Shown piece after piece: positions 1 through 20,600 of a stretch of DNA of 64,000 nt. The stretch is from Pisaster brevispinus (taxonomy: Eukaryota > Echinodermata > Asteroidea > Forcipulatida > Asteriidae), in the NCBI GenBank assembly GCA_023634235.1, contig JAMKCF010000009.1:2542001-2606000 (forward strand). The letters run 5' to 3'. Positions within the stretch are counted from its first letter, which is position 1. Every line of letters starts with the position of its first letter. Both the position numbers and the translations under genes were made by a program. A model generated the notes under the pieces. The model was given only the letters and a program-made list of their open reading frames with translations. It was not told the DNA's origin and did not search any database.

Positions 1-1530
1 TCCGTGCTGAACAATGTAATAATTATATTTTTATTTCAGTTGAGTTGAGAATTGTCAAAAAAGAAAAGACAAACTCGTCGTAATGCATTGAAATAATGAC
101 CCAGCTATTTTGTCATGTCCCCCAACTTCCCCAAGCAACCCATTGTTATTGTCGCAGACGGGTACATAGAGGTAAAAATTACCTCCATATGGGATGGGTA
201 TACGAGCCAACTAACGGGTCATGGATCATGTAAAAACCAACGGGTCCATGTAAAAAAAATTGAGTCCTTGGTTATTTTGATCATTTTACCGTTATTTGTC
301 AAATTTTGAGGTTAGAGATCTTGCAGACTTTCCCTCAAGCATGTCAAGTTAATATTAAAAAACCATTCCCGTTGTAAGCCTGTGGCTGTGACGGTTACAC
401 GGTTAACCGACCGATTATTCGGTTACACGTTTATGTTTTTTTGGTTCGGGTAACCGTAAAACCAGTAGCCTAAAACCAGTTCCAAAATGGTGCTTTGTTT
501 TTTGTTGAAATTAGTAAATCCGTAAATGTTTACTTTTAGACCGCAAATTGCGATCTTCTATTTTTCTGTCAGTTCTTCCCCCTATTTATTTTTTTCGTCG
601 AGTGTGAGCGTAAACATGTCAGATCTTCGTGGTGCGCCGCGAATAATAGTCTTCGTCTTCATGTTTTGTCTACGAAAATAACCAAAGAGGGGACCCTGGT
701 AAGTGGCAGACAATAGAGGCAAGATAAGTCTTAAGAAAATCTTGGACAGGTTTGGCCTATTGAGAGTGCGCGCGTTCAATAGCAGGTTCACCATCAAAGG
801 AATCTAGCCAACACTGAACTTTCTTTGAGTAGATAAATGACAGCGTCCAACTTTCTTAGCTAGATAAAGGCGGCTTCCACAAAGGAAGCGGATTTAGAAA
901 TATTATACATAACATAACAGGGTAAAACGGTGGGAGAGTGCACGCTGGCTGCTTCTTGACCTATCACCGCTGGCTGCTTGTGGACCTATCACTGCTCATG
1001 TACTGTAACCACTCTTTTCCAATCAGCACTGTCGAGTAATCAGGTTTGGTGTCGGTCACCTGTCAGGTCACGTGTTGCGTCATGTCAGCTTTCTTGTTGC
1101 GGTTGCGCCAAGCCTGTGCAGTATGCCAGTGCGGCGGCTTAAAAATGCACTTTATTGATAAAGAAACACGGACACTTGAATGACAAAGATTGTTTATTTC
1201 ACTGGATACAATTTCACCTACAAGTAAGTTTCCATTATGTGATTCATCCCCGACGAAAACCCGTTCGATGGCAGTGAACATCGTGCTCTTTTTTCAATTT
1301 TTTTGAACTCCATTTTTTTCTGAAACGGTCGGTTACACGTGTAACCGACCGTTTCGGAAACGGTTACACGGTTACAAAAAAAAAAACGTTTATGCACAGG
1401 TTTATCCACTTGAACATCAAATAACACCCAAGCTAAGGGTTGTTTTTAGTTTGTGAAGTTCAAAATGTATGATTTGTCGGTGCCAATTAACCAATATTTT
1501 TTAAGCCATTGTTTTGTCTTGGTTTTTCAG
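1..1530. other. 5' flank / first intron of PSMC1
   Basis: No convincing coding exon is visible. The stretch carries several copies of a GGTTACACG/GGTTAACCG word near 389-429 and 1322-1376, including a 34-bp perfect palindrome, and a short two-copy tandem repeat around 942-992 (CGCTGGCTGCTT...ACCTATCAC). The Rpt2 start codon must lie upstream of 1531 in its own exon. The only ATG directly followed by GT here is at 487-489 (context CCAAAATG|GTGCTT), and its donor is poor, so the real first exon may lie before the window. Confidence 0.5.
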
Positions 1531-9534
<8,004 letters not shown>

Positions 9535-9568
9535 AAAAAGGAAGGTTTACCATCTTTCCAAGTAACTT

Positions 9569-9574
9569 AATAAA
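9569..9574 (+). terminator. PSMC1 polyadenylation signal
   Basis: The canonical hexamer AATAAA lies 35 bases after the PSMC1 stop codon, so the 3' UTR is probably short. No transcript evidence is available. Confidence 0.6.
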
Positions 9575-10064
9575 CTAATATCTAGTCTGTTGAATACCTG
9601 CATAATTTTGTTTACCTTTTTGTTGGAAATTTAAAAGTCTGGGTCCATTTTTATTGGTCCTACACTGATGGGTGTTGGAGTCACAGACTTAAGTGTCTCC
9701 TGTAAGCCCAACATTCTGCAGTGAGCAATGACATGAAACTGGGCCCTGATGACTTGACCTATAGAACTGTTTGCTGAAACTCTGCATGGTGGACATTCAA
9801 GGGGACTTTCCGCACAACAAACCTTCCCTAGATTAACAAATATTTTAAACTTCAAAAACAAAAGGTACATCCAGTTGAGATACTAATGACCAGTAATGCC
9901 ATCAGGTCCTTGATGAAACACTATTGACGTAACAGTCGGCTGTTTGCTTGTTTTCAAAATATTTGATAAGTTATGCAGACCCTTCTGTGGCTGTTATAAA
10001 AACCTGAGTCAATTCACTTGTAAGATATATTTACAATGCTGGTTATACAAATAACTTTGAGGTT

Positions 10065-10230
10065 AGACCTTATGCAAATGTCACATGAGGGCCCCAAGGG
10101 CGCCCTCGTGTCAAAAGGACATTGCTGATTGGCCCATTCTGAGCGCAGCACCTACTATTTTGTATGTTTCCATTGCCTTGTCATCGGTTGACCTCTAGTA
10201 TGGCAGCTGGATGACATCGATGCATAAGGT
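10065..10230. mobile_element. MITE, AGACCTTATGCA family, copy A
   Basis: The left end is AGACCTTATGCA and the right end TGCATAAGGT, giving terminal inverted repeats 166 bp apart. The inner words GGGCGCCCTCG, TTGGCC and GGCTGGATGAC/GCAGCTGGATGAC are shared with the better preserved copy at 38967-39137. It is non-coding. Confidence 0.75.
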
Positions 10231-10592
10231 TGATTTAGACTGAAAGCATTACTATTCATATTAAAGCTATCACAAATTAGTCTATGATACTAGGTTAAAC
10301 TATAGTATGCAAGTTGACCTACTGTTTGTCACATCCAGTGTTGTTACTTTCTGGTATACATTTTTGGTCTGTCTGATGAGTGGACAATTCTTCAATTACT
10401 ACTGAAACAATTTAAAAGAAAGCCATTAAATCGAAGCATTGTGCTTTACTGGTAGTTGTATGTATGTGAGCTTCAGTATTTTTGTGGAAAAAAGTCAGCG
10501 ATTAAAGATAACAAGAACTGAGGAAAAAATATGTTTCTTTATAATGTCAGATTTCTGGTAGGATGTGGTTTTTTTTTAGTGATACGTTCATG

Positions 10593-10776
10593 CAGTGGCA
10601 TAACCAGACATTTTCAGGGGTAGAGGGCTAGCAGGGGCAAAGACGTACTGGGAGGGGGCTATTATGTATCGAATTGATCATTTGTTGATTTTGTTTTAGC
10701 TCATTTGGGGAGGGGGAAAGTGTTCTGAGCGGGGGTGGGGGATGGCCCCCCCTGCCCTTCTCAGGTTATGCCACTG
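10593..10776. mobile_element. MITE with CAGTGGCATAACC termini
   Basis: CAGTGGCATAACC at the left and GGTTATGCCACTG at the right form a perfect 13-bp terminal inverted repeat around 184 bp of G-rich sequence. A relative with only the right-hand end preserved (CGTTACACCACTG) lies near 63485-63613. Termini of the type CAGTGGCGTAACC are common among non-autonomous DNA transposons in animals; the superfamily cannot be decided from one copy. Confidence 0.75.
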
Positions 10777-11379
10777 TGGATATGCATTCCTATGTGGGGA
10801 GCAACTCAATCTATGATATGCTCCAAAGGCTTCTTTTTTTCACAAATCAGCTTTAAAGGGGTAAAAATACCATTGGCCTTTTGAGAGAGTAAAGTCATTC
10901 TCGTCCATTCGGTTTCCAAAAAATAAACCAATTCTATTGAACATGTAATCAAATTATGTAGTCTTGTTTTGGGGAAAACAATAACAACAGTTTATGCTTT
11001 ACAATGGTGGAGTGTATGCATTATATCGATTGCTGCAATCAAATAAAGCAACGTTAATTTGTGGGCTTTTCAAAAGCTGTGATGGGAAGGATGGGCCTAC
11101 ATTATTTCTTGGAAATGTATAATTCAGAGTCGATCTTGATGGGCTACCCTGAGCAAGGGGGAGGGGCAGTAGCGGGGTGAAATTATTCATAAACTTGGCC
11201 ATCTTAATTTAGAGATGGCTCACTCATCCTCGACAGCATGTATTTAGGCCTATGCCAGACCAAAAGCACTAAACTACAAAACGAATGATCTGCAAAGGAC
11301 AGCGCTAGGGATATGTTTGGCATTCTTCTCCTCTTCAGTTTCAGAAGAGCGATCTTCCCCTTAGATTTATCGGCAACAC

Positions 11380-11600
11380 GCAACAACTGGGTCGACCACC
11401 GTGGGGCGCCCTTCCGCACGCACACTAGGCTGGTTCCGTTTTGTCTGTTATTTTTAGTCACACGGTCGCATCCGTATCATGGACACGGCGTCATCAGCAG
11501 TGCGCCTCGCTCGTTGATCCGCGCGCGCACTCACAATTACCAGCCGTACGCCGTACATACACGACGTAAAACGATCGAGGGCAGATTTAATGCAATAAAA
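11380..11600 (+). promoter_or_regulatory. CpG-rich 5' region of PPP1R14 gene
   Basis: The 220 bp before the start codon are rich in CG dinucleotides (for example GATCCGCGCGCGCACTC), unlike the surrounding AT-rich DNA. That fits a promoter and 5' UTR. The frame of the first coding exon stays open through it back to 11313, but the sequence does not look coding. The transcription start is not determined. Confidence 0.45.
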
Positions 11601-14600
11601 ATGGCGACAACAGGTGAATCTCGGAGACCGAACAGCACTGGACAGGCTTTAGCGAAGACGTCTTCTCAGGAAGCCGCCAGGAAGGTGTCTATGGAGCTGA
11701 AATCTTCATCGCCAATGTCACCGGACGACAAGGTCAAGAAAAGAAACATTCACGTCACAGCAAAATACAACAGAAAACAGATGAGATTACGACTCAATAT
11801 TGAGGAATGGATGGATGGGCAATTGCGAATTCTGTATGAATGCGAGGTAAACAGTTCGTGTTGATTTGTCGAATACTAATATCTTATGATACTAATGTAA
11901 TAATAGTATGAATTTGTCAAACTCATAAACAAATTTGTCATTATCGGGGTCCGCAGAGCTCTGTTTTATGGTTGTTTTAGTGGCACGAATGAAATTTAAT
12001 AAATTAAAAATAATATTGCACTACAGTCATTTGACCAGTTCGGGATCACTTTTTGAATTCACATTGTTTTTGGTTGCAATCTCTTTGACATTTAAAAAAA
12101 AAAGTTTATCAGTTTACCTAAACATGTTATAAAACTCACCAAGTATCCACTGACAAAAAAAGATAAGTACTTTTGAAGAGGCTTTGAGAAAAGTATTGTC
12201 ACCTGTTTGACCAGTTCAGGATCAGTTGATTCTATTCTGAATCAGTAGCTTGCCCTCTATTGCAAACCAATACTCCCATTCATAAAACTGTCTCTCAAGG
12301 ACACAAACTTCAAAAGTGTGTTGGCATGGACATGGACTTCCTTTCTCCAGAGAATTTCATGCAAGTGTATTCAACAGCAGCGCAAAAATCCAGCAACAAA
12401 AACACAAAACAACAGCAAAGGCAAATGAAAAGGTGAAGCATGCCTAAAAGCAACACTGACCCAAATATCTATTCTTACAGTCGCAATTTCCTCCTCCAAG
12501 TTTCATTTTCTCACAAAAAAAAACAATATTCCTACAAGAATTTGTTGAAGAATCTTAAAAGCAACAAATAAACTTTCGACTGCAGCAGTAAGATTTTACC
12601 TCACTGAGTGCGGCACTATTTGACGCAATGAGAGATGCTGAGTAGTGAGTGATCCCGAACTGGTCAAGGGTACGATGCCCCCCAAAAGACGATTTTGGTA
12701 ATTTCGTCTCCTAAAAAAACAAGACAACTGCTCAGTATTTACCTGAAATATTTTTAACACATTCTAAGCATTTAACATAAATTTTATTCGCCCTGGCGTT
12801 CAAATTTTAAAGGTGAGAAGTTTTAACAGCGTTTTTCAACCAACATTTTTTTTTAAAATAATGATCAAAATCGCAGACAAACTTCAAGAAAATGGCCATA
12901 ATTTATTTGTTGATGAAGTTTAGAACCTTATTTTGGGTTTGTTGGTTTATTGCATGTTATTCTTCACATGTATCAACAGAAATTGGTAATGTGAGAAGTA
13001 ACTTAATTATGGGGTTGTTGCAAAGTTGAAGTGATCCCGAACTGGTCAATGATCCCGAACTGGTCAAATGACTGTACTATTTTACTTGTAAGTTGTACTA
13101 CACTAACAATATTAATACTAATTAATATGCAGATATATGAACTTGTGCAGACTGTAATTAAGTGTTATTTTTATTATTATTTATTTTGTTGACAAATTCC
13201 AGTCAAGGATTCACAAACAAGAGTGATTTTTATTTTTTTGATGGGCTTCACCTTAAAAAGTGTATACCCCCAACCAAAACAATCTGCCTGTGTGCTGATG
13301 TAGGCCATAAAGTGAAGTGCATGAATGAAGTTAAAAATGGCCAAACTTTAGTAATTGTTAAAGAACAGTTACCTGAACTTCCTGTGACCGAACAAACATA
13401 AATAACAAAACAATCCAGTGATAGTTCAAGCTCAATTGGTCATTGGTGTCACAAGAACAAAGTGGAAAAACAACTCCTTATGGCCTAATTTTTTTCACTG
13501 TTTGTAAACATGTTTTGTTCTCGCGATATCAAAATGAATTAGTTTACTCTTTTCTCAAAAAAAGCATTTCAAGCAAAAATATTTTCCACCATGACCGTCT
13601 TTATTTCTACCTTGCTAGTCACATCATAGTTACAAGTCATTCTGTGAATGTTTATGTTCAATCTTTACCTATTAAGATACAATGTTGTGAACTCTTTTAA
13701 AGACTTTATTGGTAGGTCTGTGCAAGTACACATTAGAAACTTTCCATTAGCTTCATTGATCAGAAGGAGGAGAGAGGGGCTTAACTGTGTTTTGGGGTGA
13801 AAAATCTTCAGAGAATGGAAAGGGAACGGCAGAAGGTGAAACAAATAAAAATAAAAATAAACTCCCTCCCCATTGTACTTTCCTCCTGAAACAAATTGTG
13901 GGGTTGGAAGGGTTCATATACATGAAGTAATCTATCAAATAAATCTATAAAATCAAGTATTCCACTTCATTCAATGCTCATTATGGCGGAAACTCACGTA
14001 TAGTGCGTACATTTAACAACAGGGCACTATTTAGTCACTGGCATGACATGAAAACACTAGTCAAGAAAGCTGCATGCTACTCAAACTTTTGTCTGAGGAT
14101 CACGGCTGGAGAGTCAAAACTAGCAACCTATGAGCCTACCTCATTGAAATTATAATTTTGTTTTATTTTAAAGGTAATTGTTATCCGATAGGCTAAATCA
14201 AAATCGACGCGGGCTAGTCAAATGCACTGCTAACTAGCCAAGAGGAAAAGTCAAAAGAAAAAGTAAGCACATAGCCTCCGCCTGATCAAGCTCGGGAAAA
14301 TTGCCATTATTAGTCTGACAAGAAATACCTTAATGGCAGATACTTCATTCAATAAAAATTTTATCGTGAACTGTAAAATGTAACAATAGCAGTGGGTTAT
14401 AAACTCATGGTACAGTACACATTTAAGCACAGAGTTTAATATTTTCAGATTAATACCTTTTCTTAAAGCTTGCTGTTCATTGCTGTGTTGTGTATCCTGC
14501 CATAGACTGATAGAGATGGTTAGTCATCGAACGGCGGATAAATGTTGGTCACATGGTCAATTTACAAAGGGTAGTAATGGAGATAAGCCAAGCGTGTTGT

Positions 14601-17600
14601 GGCACCACTGCTGTTTATGACCAAATATTGTGGTCGGAGCCATGTTATCGATGTTACAGACTGATGACATACCGGTTAATTTCCTGAATGCATCCTGTTC
14701 ACAATACATCCCCAAGTCTGCATTTTAATGTTTTTTTCTCGAGTTGAAAGGAATTGGATTCTCTTGAGTTTTTAAAAAACACTCGCTGTCAACCTGGGCT
14801 TGAAATACCCACTGTACCACTGACGCTAGTCCAGTAATTTTATATTGTAACAACAAGTGAACAACAGTACATGATTTAAAAAATAAAATTACATAGTATA
14901 GGCCCTACTTTTGGATACTTACAAGTCTAACCCTCCTGAAAAAAACCTGGCAAAATGAATACATTTATAAAATAAATGGTTATGGTTTCATTACAACTAG
15001 GGATGAGTTGAGGAGGAGACCATCGGCAAATGCCTCCCCTTCCAGAGAAAGAGAGAGAGAGAGAGAGATGATCCAATGAAAGTTCCGAGGCTACAAAACC
15101 GTTTCATCTAATGAACAACTTTATATTTCAAGCCTTGATGTAAACCATAAACTACATACTGTACAATTGTATTTTTACACAGTCTGCACTTTAACTTGTT
15201 AGTTTCTATCACCAGGTAACTGACATTGAATGCTTCCAACCATTAGCAGCAGACATGATTAACATTGAAAATACACTTGTTGATAAATTTAGGGTTTTCA
15301 ATGTAGGCCAAGTCCTGGTCTGCTTTCCAAAACGGAACTATCGGACACTACCAGGATGTTCACAAGGTGACAAGGTGTTATCACAGTGTGACTGAGACCT
15401 GACGGGAAATCACACCACAAACAAGTAAAACCTGTGGGGTTAAATAAATAAATCAAACTGGTAGATTTCCTTTTAAATAAGAGTTTACCAGATGATACCA
15501 ATTTACAAGCCAGTAACATAAATTCCCCTCATAATTTAGTATGAATCAATTCATGCCACATTGAGTCGACGGCCACGAAGATGAGTCACGATCTTATATT
15601 TTTGTCTGAGCGTGCACAGAGAGTAAAAAGCCAGATTTATGATGCTTTGCATTCAGTTGAACTCGCCAGCGCAATCCCGTCTTATCAACCCCTAATCCAC
15701 GCTGTGCAGCCCTGGAGGACATAAATGCTGTGGACCAGGAAATATAATCTGATATTGTATACAAAAATGCATTGCATGCTGACGTGATACTCTGTTGTTA
15801 GTGGGTAACCACTCCAGATATGATCATTGCAAGTGATTACACTGATCAGTGGAGAATGTGCATCCTTCAGGCATAGACTGATGCACACTGTAGAGGCCCC
15901 CCCCAAAAAAAAGATCCATCAAGATTACTGTGGTTTGAATAAAGGGATGTTGGTTTTGAATAGCAGGATGATCCACCAAGGGGATTATTTTAGTCAATGC
16001 TTTGTGATCTAGCAGATCATGGTTTTCAATGAGTTTGGCAAGGTACTTCACATTGCCTCCGTTGCCCGTAGTATTTGCCTTGGGTGCCCCTTGAAATAGA
16101 AATGTGCAATTTCCTCATAGAGGTGCCCTTAACCAAGGAAAAAAATGCCCCGCCCTGAAAATGTCACGCCTGAGTTAGTGCACTGTAAAAGGATATCAGT
16201 TGATTTTCAAATGCAAACACTTCAACATAATCTCTTTTTTTCGCATTATGCACGTACACACAAGTTGTCGGCGATTGACCCAAACTTTGACTGAGAAGCA
16301 GTTTTGTTTAAATCACAAATGGGAAAGGCATAATACCCTAATACTTATTGAACAGGGCAAATGTGAAGGTCAACTTTCGTTGAATGTTATTAATGCAAAG
16401 TTCATGTATTTCTCCCATTCAAGCACTGCATGGGTGGTACAGTTCTGAGAAGCAAACAAACAGTTTTGTGCAAGGTTTGTGTACTGTGCAGTTTACTTCC
16501 TCTTACAATAGATGTACATCTGTACATAGTACATGTACACGTTTCATGTTAAATCTGATTAATCTACGCTTGTAGTAGAGTTGTTTTAATCATAGATCAA
16601 GGCATGCTTTAAATTGTACACTGCAATTGTGCAGATGAGTATACCTGCAGACTAAAACTGCTAAATGGATCAAGCGTATTTTATTGCGGACCCAAGATGG
16701 TTGTCCTTCAGGACTCCTTATTACATGTCTCTGTTGTGTGCACAGACAAAGTGTCAACAAATCTATCCAGTCAAAGGTTTCTTAGGTTACTCTTAAAGAA
16801 ATTCAAACAATTGATTGTGTTGACATATGAAACTGACTTTCCCTTCAGACTGCGTTAAACCATGAACGCTAAACTAATCTTTTCAATGGGCCGTGATTTC
16901 AATGGGTTTTGTGAGGGGCTTTTAGCAACAAGTCCAGAATTGGACTGCCGTGAATTCATATTGATTCTGCCTCGGGTGCTCTTGTTATCATTTGCCTCTT
17001 TTTCCGAGTAGATCCATGCATACTAGGCAAGTGTACTAAAATGTACATTGAGCTCTCCGGTGACAACTATTGGAAAATGGATCCTGGGTGTGAAAGTGAA
17101 ATTCTAGAACGCTTCGAATATGCAGGAGTTCAATTCTACAACGACTCGTACAATGTGGTTGAATTGAAGTAACCGTTGAAGAAGTTATACACTGAAAAGC
17201 AACTTTGCATTTTTTTGTCATCGCCTCCAAACAAGCACAAACTCAAAACTAAAGTATGTACTTGTACAATGTACATATATCACTTTTTCAATTTCTAATC
17301 TTAGTTTTTTAGTTGTTACTGGTTATATGTACAAATTTAAAGCTTTGACCTTAACCTTAATATTAAAACTGGAACACAAAGGAAATATGTATACTGTATG
17401 AAAATTCAATGACATTCCAATCCACCTCAGCTGGTATCTGAAACAGGTGAAACAGAGAACAGACTTAACATTTTATCCCTCCATGAAGTGGAAAGGGCTT
17501 CAGACAAACATAAAATAGCAAAACAAGAATGGGGAAAAGAGAGCTCCGTATCTTCTTTTTTTTTGGCTGGTTACTGGTGGCTGTTTACAAATCCCACCTT

Positions 17601-20600
17601 TGGATTGATCCATTAGTACATGGTAGCAGTCAGTACCACACTGAAGAATGCGCTCTTTATTTATTCCCAAAACTACAATAATAGTTATGTACTGGCAAAT
17701 GACGCCATTTGCCATGAACTATCATTGTTGTACGCCACATCTGTTGCAGTGTGGTTCTGGTGCTATTTTTTTCTCAACTTGACACAATCAATAGCACACC
17801 TACGTGTATACTTTATTTGTAGCGTGTTTTTGGTAATATCATACATATTAACAGTATCATGTACTTTCTATTTAAGTGAAAAAGGACATTGAAACCTCAA
17901 CAATTTACTAGGATGAAATATACATGTATGCCAGGCTTTTGTAATAAAATTTCCAATGTTATCTGTACTTTGTATTGTATTGTATTTTTGTACAGCGATC
18001 ATTATTGATGTCCTGTGAAAGATAAATTGTCTCATCAGTTGACTTTCTTTCACTAAACCCAGGAGATGGTTGCAATTAATCTTAGTACATGTACATGAGT
18101 TCCATTTGTCAAAATTCTAAATGGAGCACCATTTAAAATTTGACCCCAAAGAGCAAAGACGACCAGTTTGAATGAGTTAAATCCTTGAGGAAAAAGCTGA
18201 AGTGATGTTTCTGTCTTTCAGCATTGCTGAGCTGCTCAGGGGTCAACAATTCCTGTCTTCCTTGAGCCCCAAAGGTTGAAAGAGATGAGGCTTGTCATTT
18301 ATCACATCAGGACAGGCCTGCTGCAGGCCAAATATGTGGAAACTCAGTGTACATACAAATGTAACACAATCAACAAACATTTTTACTCCAGATTCTACAT
18401 CTTTCAAAGCACAGGGATGCAATATTAGTGTGCATACTGTGTTTTTGATGGTAACCAAACTCACCTTCACGCAATTATCATATTACAATACCCTTTTTCT
18501 GCCCGACAATTTAAAAATAATTAAAAATGGTTATCTGGACTTACACATTTTTCAATGTATCTAATCACCCAATGTTAACATTGTGTTTCTCTGATAAAAA
18601 TAACTTGTTTTGTTGAACTTTAACCCCATCATCACATCATTGATCAAACCACCCACATATTTTGAATTTATAATGAACTTGGTGAACAACAAAAATGGGC
18701 CATTCTGTCGCCATTAACAGTACAGAGCTGCCAACTCTCCTGGATCTTGCTGAAGACTCAGGATTTGGCAGCAATCATCTGACATCCCACAAGCAGTCAA
18801 AATCTCCCGGAATCGCCAACCCTCTGATGGAAAATACAAAGAGCCACGTTAGTTCCTTGCCCTCTGTGCGTTTGTTTGTCCACTTCTATTAATTTGGTTC
18901 GAATGTCAGACAACTCGACCGGTGGACAACTCGACGGGTCGGACAACTCGACGGGTCAGACAACTCGACGGGTCGGACAACTCGACGGGTAGTCCGTTCA
19001 AGCGTCAGACAGCTCGACTTTTGATCAGACAACTCGACGGGTGGATGGTAAATCCGCATGACGTCTGGCAGAGTGGGGCTGTTCAGCACGGGGGACGATC
19101 ATGTACCGACTGGGCACGCACGGGCGTCCACGGGCTGGGAGTGGGCTCGCAGACTCGCAGGGGCCCGGGGGGACACGCAAAGACGGCGGGGTTGTCCGGA
19201 GATTTACGTGAGGCGCCAGCTGACTGCGAACGGGGCCGGGCGTACACACAACCTCTTATGACACTGGCGAGCAATTTGGCAAAGCATGCGACTTGAATAA
19301 TATGTTTTGTGCGATTCCAATCGATTGGCAGACTATTTAATTTAATATTGTATTATTAATTAAAACTTATTTATCTTTATATAACCCTGTATTGTAGTTT
19401 TGTGCCAGTGAAAATGTGTAATAAAATAAATCTTCGGAACATTAATTCATAAAACTGTCAGGGCGTGCTGATGACAAAGTCATTCTTTTCCGTTTAATAT
19501 TTCCAAGAAGTGTAAAATGTGTTGGCATATGTAGTATTATACAAAGGTAACTTTATATTTATTGTGAATTCACTGCCGTCGAGTTGTCTGACCCGTCGAG
19601 TTGTCTGACCCGTCGAGTTGTCTAGGCGATCCGTCGAGCTGTCTCACTGTCGAGTTGTCTGACCCGTCGAGTTGTCTGACCCGTCGAGTTGTCTGACCCG
19701 TCGAGTTGTCCGACCCGTCGAGTTGTCCACCGGTCGAGTTGTCTGAACTCCAATTTGATATGCACAGTGTATTTTTATGGATACTCTGGTCTCTCACTGC
19801 TTGTTATAGAAAAGTAGGAGTGTAAACCTGACCATGATCTGACTCATGACAGTCACACATCAGCCCAAGAGGACAAAGTCTAAGATAGTCTGTGAGAATA
19901 CATGTAGGATCCCGAGGCTATGTTCACAGTGACAATTTTGTAACCTTTTTTCTCATAAGCTTAGCATCCCTAAGCAATAACTTGTGTACACGTATAGGCC
20001 CCCCTATTACAATTGTCGACGGGAAGCTGTTTCTTGCTTTGACATAAGTTGCAAGGAAATTATGGAAAAAACAGAAGCTGTCAATCTCCAGCAACTTTAC
20101 TTTGTTCCAAGCAAAGAAAAACTTGTGTTGGGATGGGTAAATTCATTCCCATGCTCCAGTTATGAATAAAGCAGCTCTAGGTGATTTTGGGGGGTCTTGA
20201 AATGCTATTTACTCAACAAGTGTGTTTCATATCTATGGGTATATTTGTTGGGAGTCTGGAGGATTAGTACTGGTAAGAAACTTATAATTGGTAAACATTC
20301 AGATAATTCTTTCCTATTTAGTATTTATTATGATTACCAATCCTGTCCGTTGTCTAAATACTCACACCTTGATGGTTTGTTTTCCCAGAATGCCCAACAC
20401 AAATAAACATGTAATGTTTCTAGTTTGTCTAAGATACGGGTTGTAATTAATGGTTTTATGGATGTCTGACTCTCAAGTATTCAAATGCATGACAAAGTCC
20501 CATTGCATGACTGTTTGGGATCTAGATTCAGGATAAAGATCTACATGTACGATAAAAGATAAATGAATCATAGTTGATCTGTGCATTGTGAATGACCGCT

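Larger units (their letters stand above)
9575..11300. other. Intergenic region PSMC1 to PPP1R14
   Basis: No coding exon was seen on either strand. It holds two short inverted-repeat elements, at 10065-10230 and 10593-10776, described separately; the rest is AT-rich single-copy-looking sequence. Confidence 0.5.

Noticed and set aside
11313..11600. N-terminal extension of the PPP1R14 protein
   Set aside because: The frame is open but the sequence is CpG-rich promoter-like DNA and no family member has such an extension; ATG 11601 has better context.
19570..19797. Protein with QLDGSDNSTG repeats
   Set aside because: It is the translation of the foldback element's right arm.
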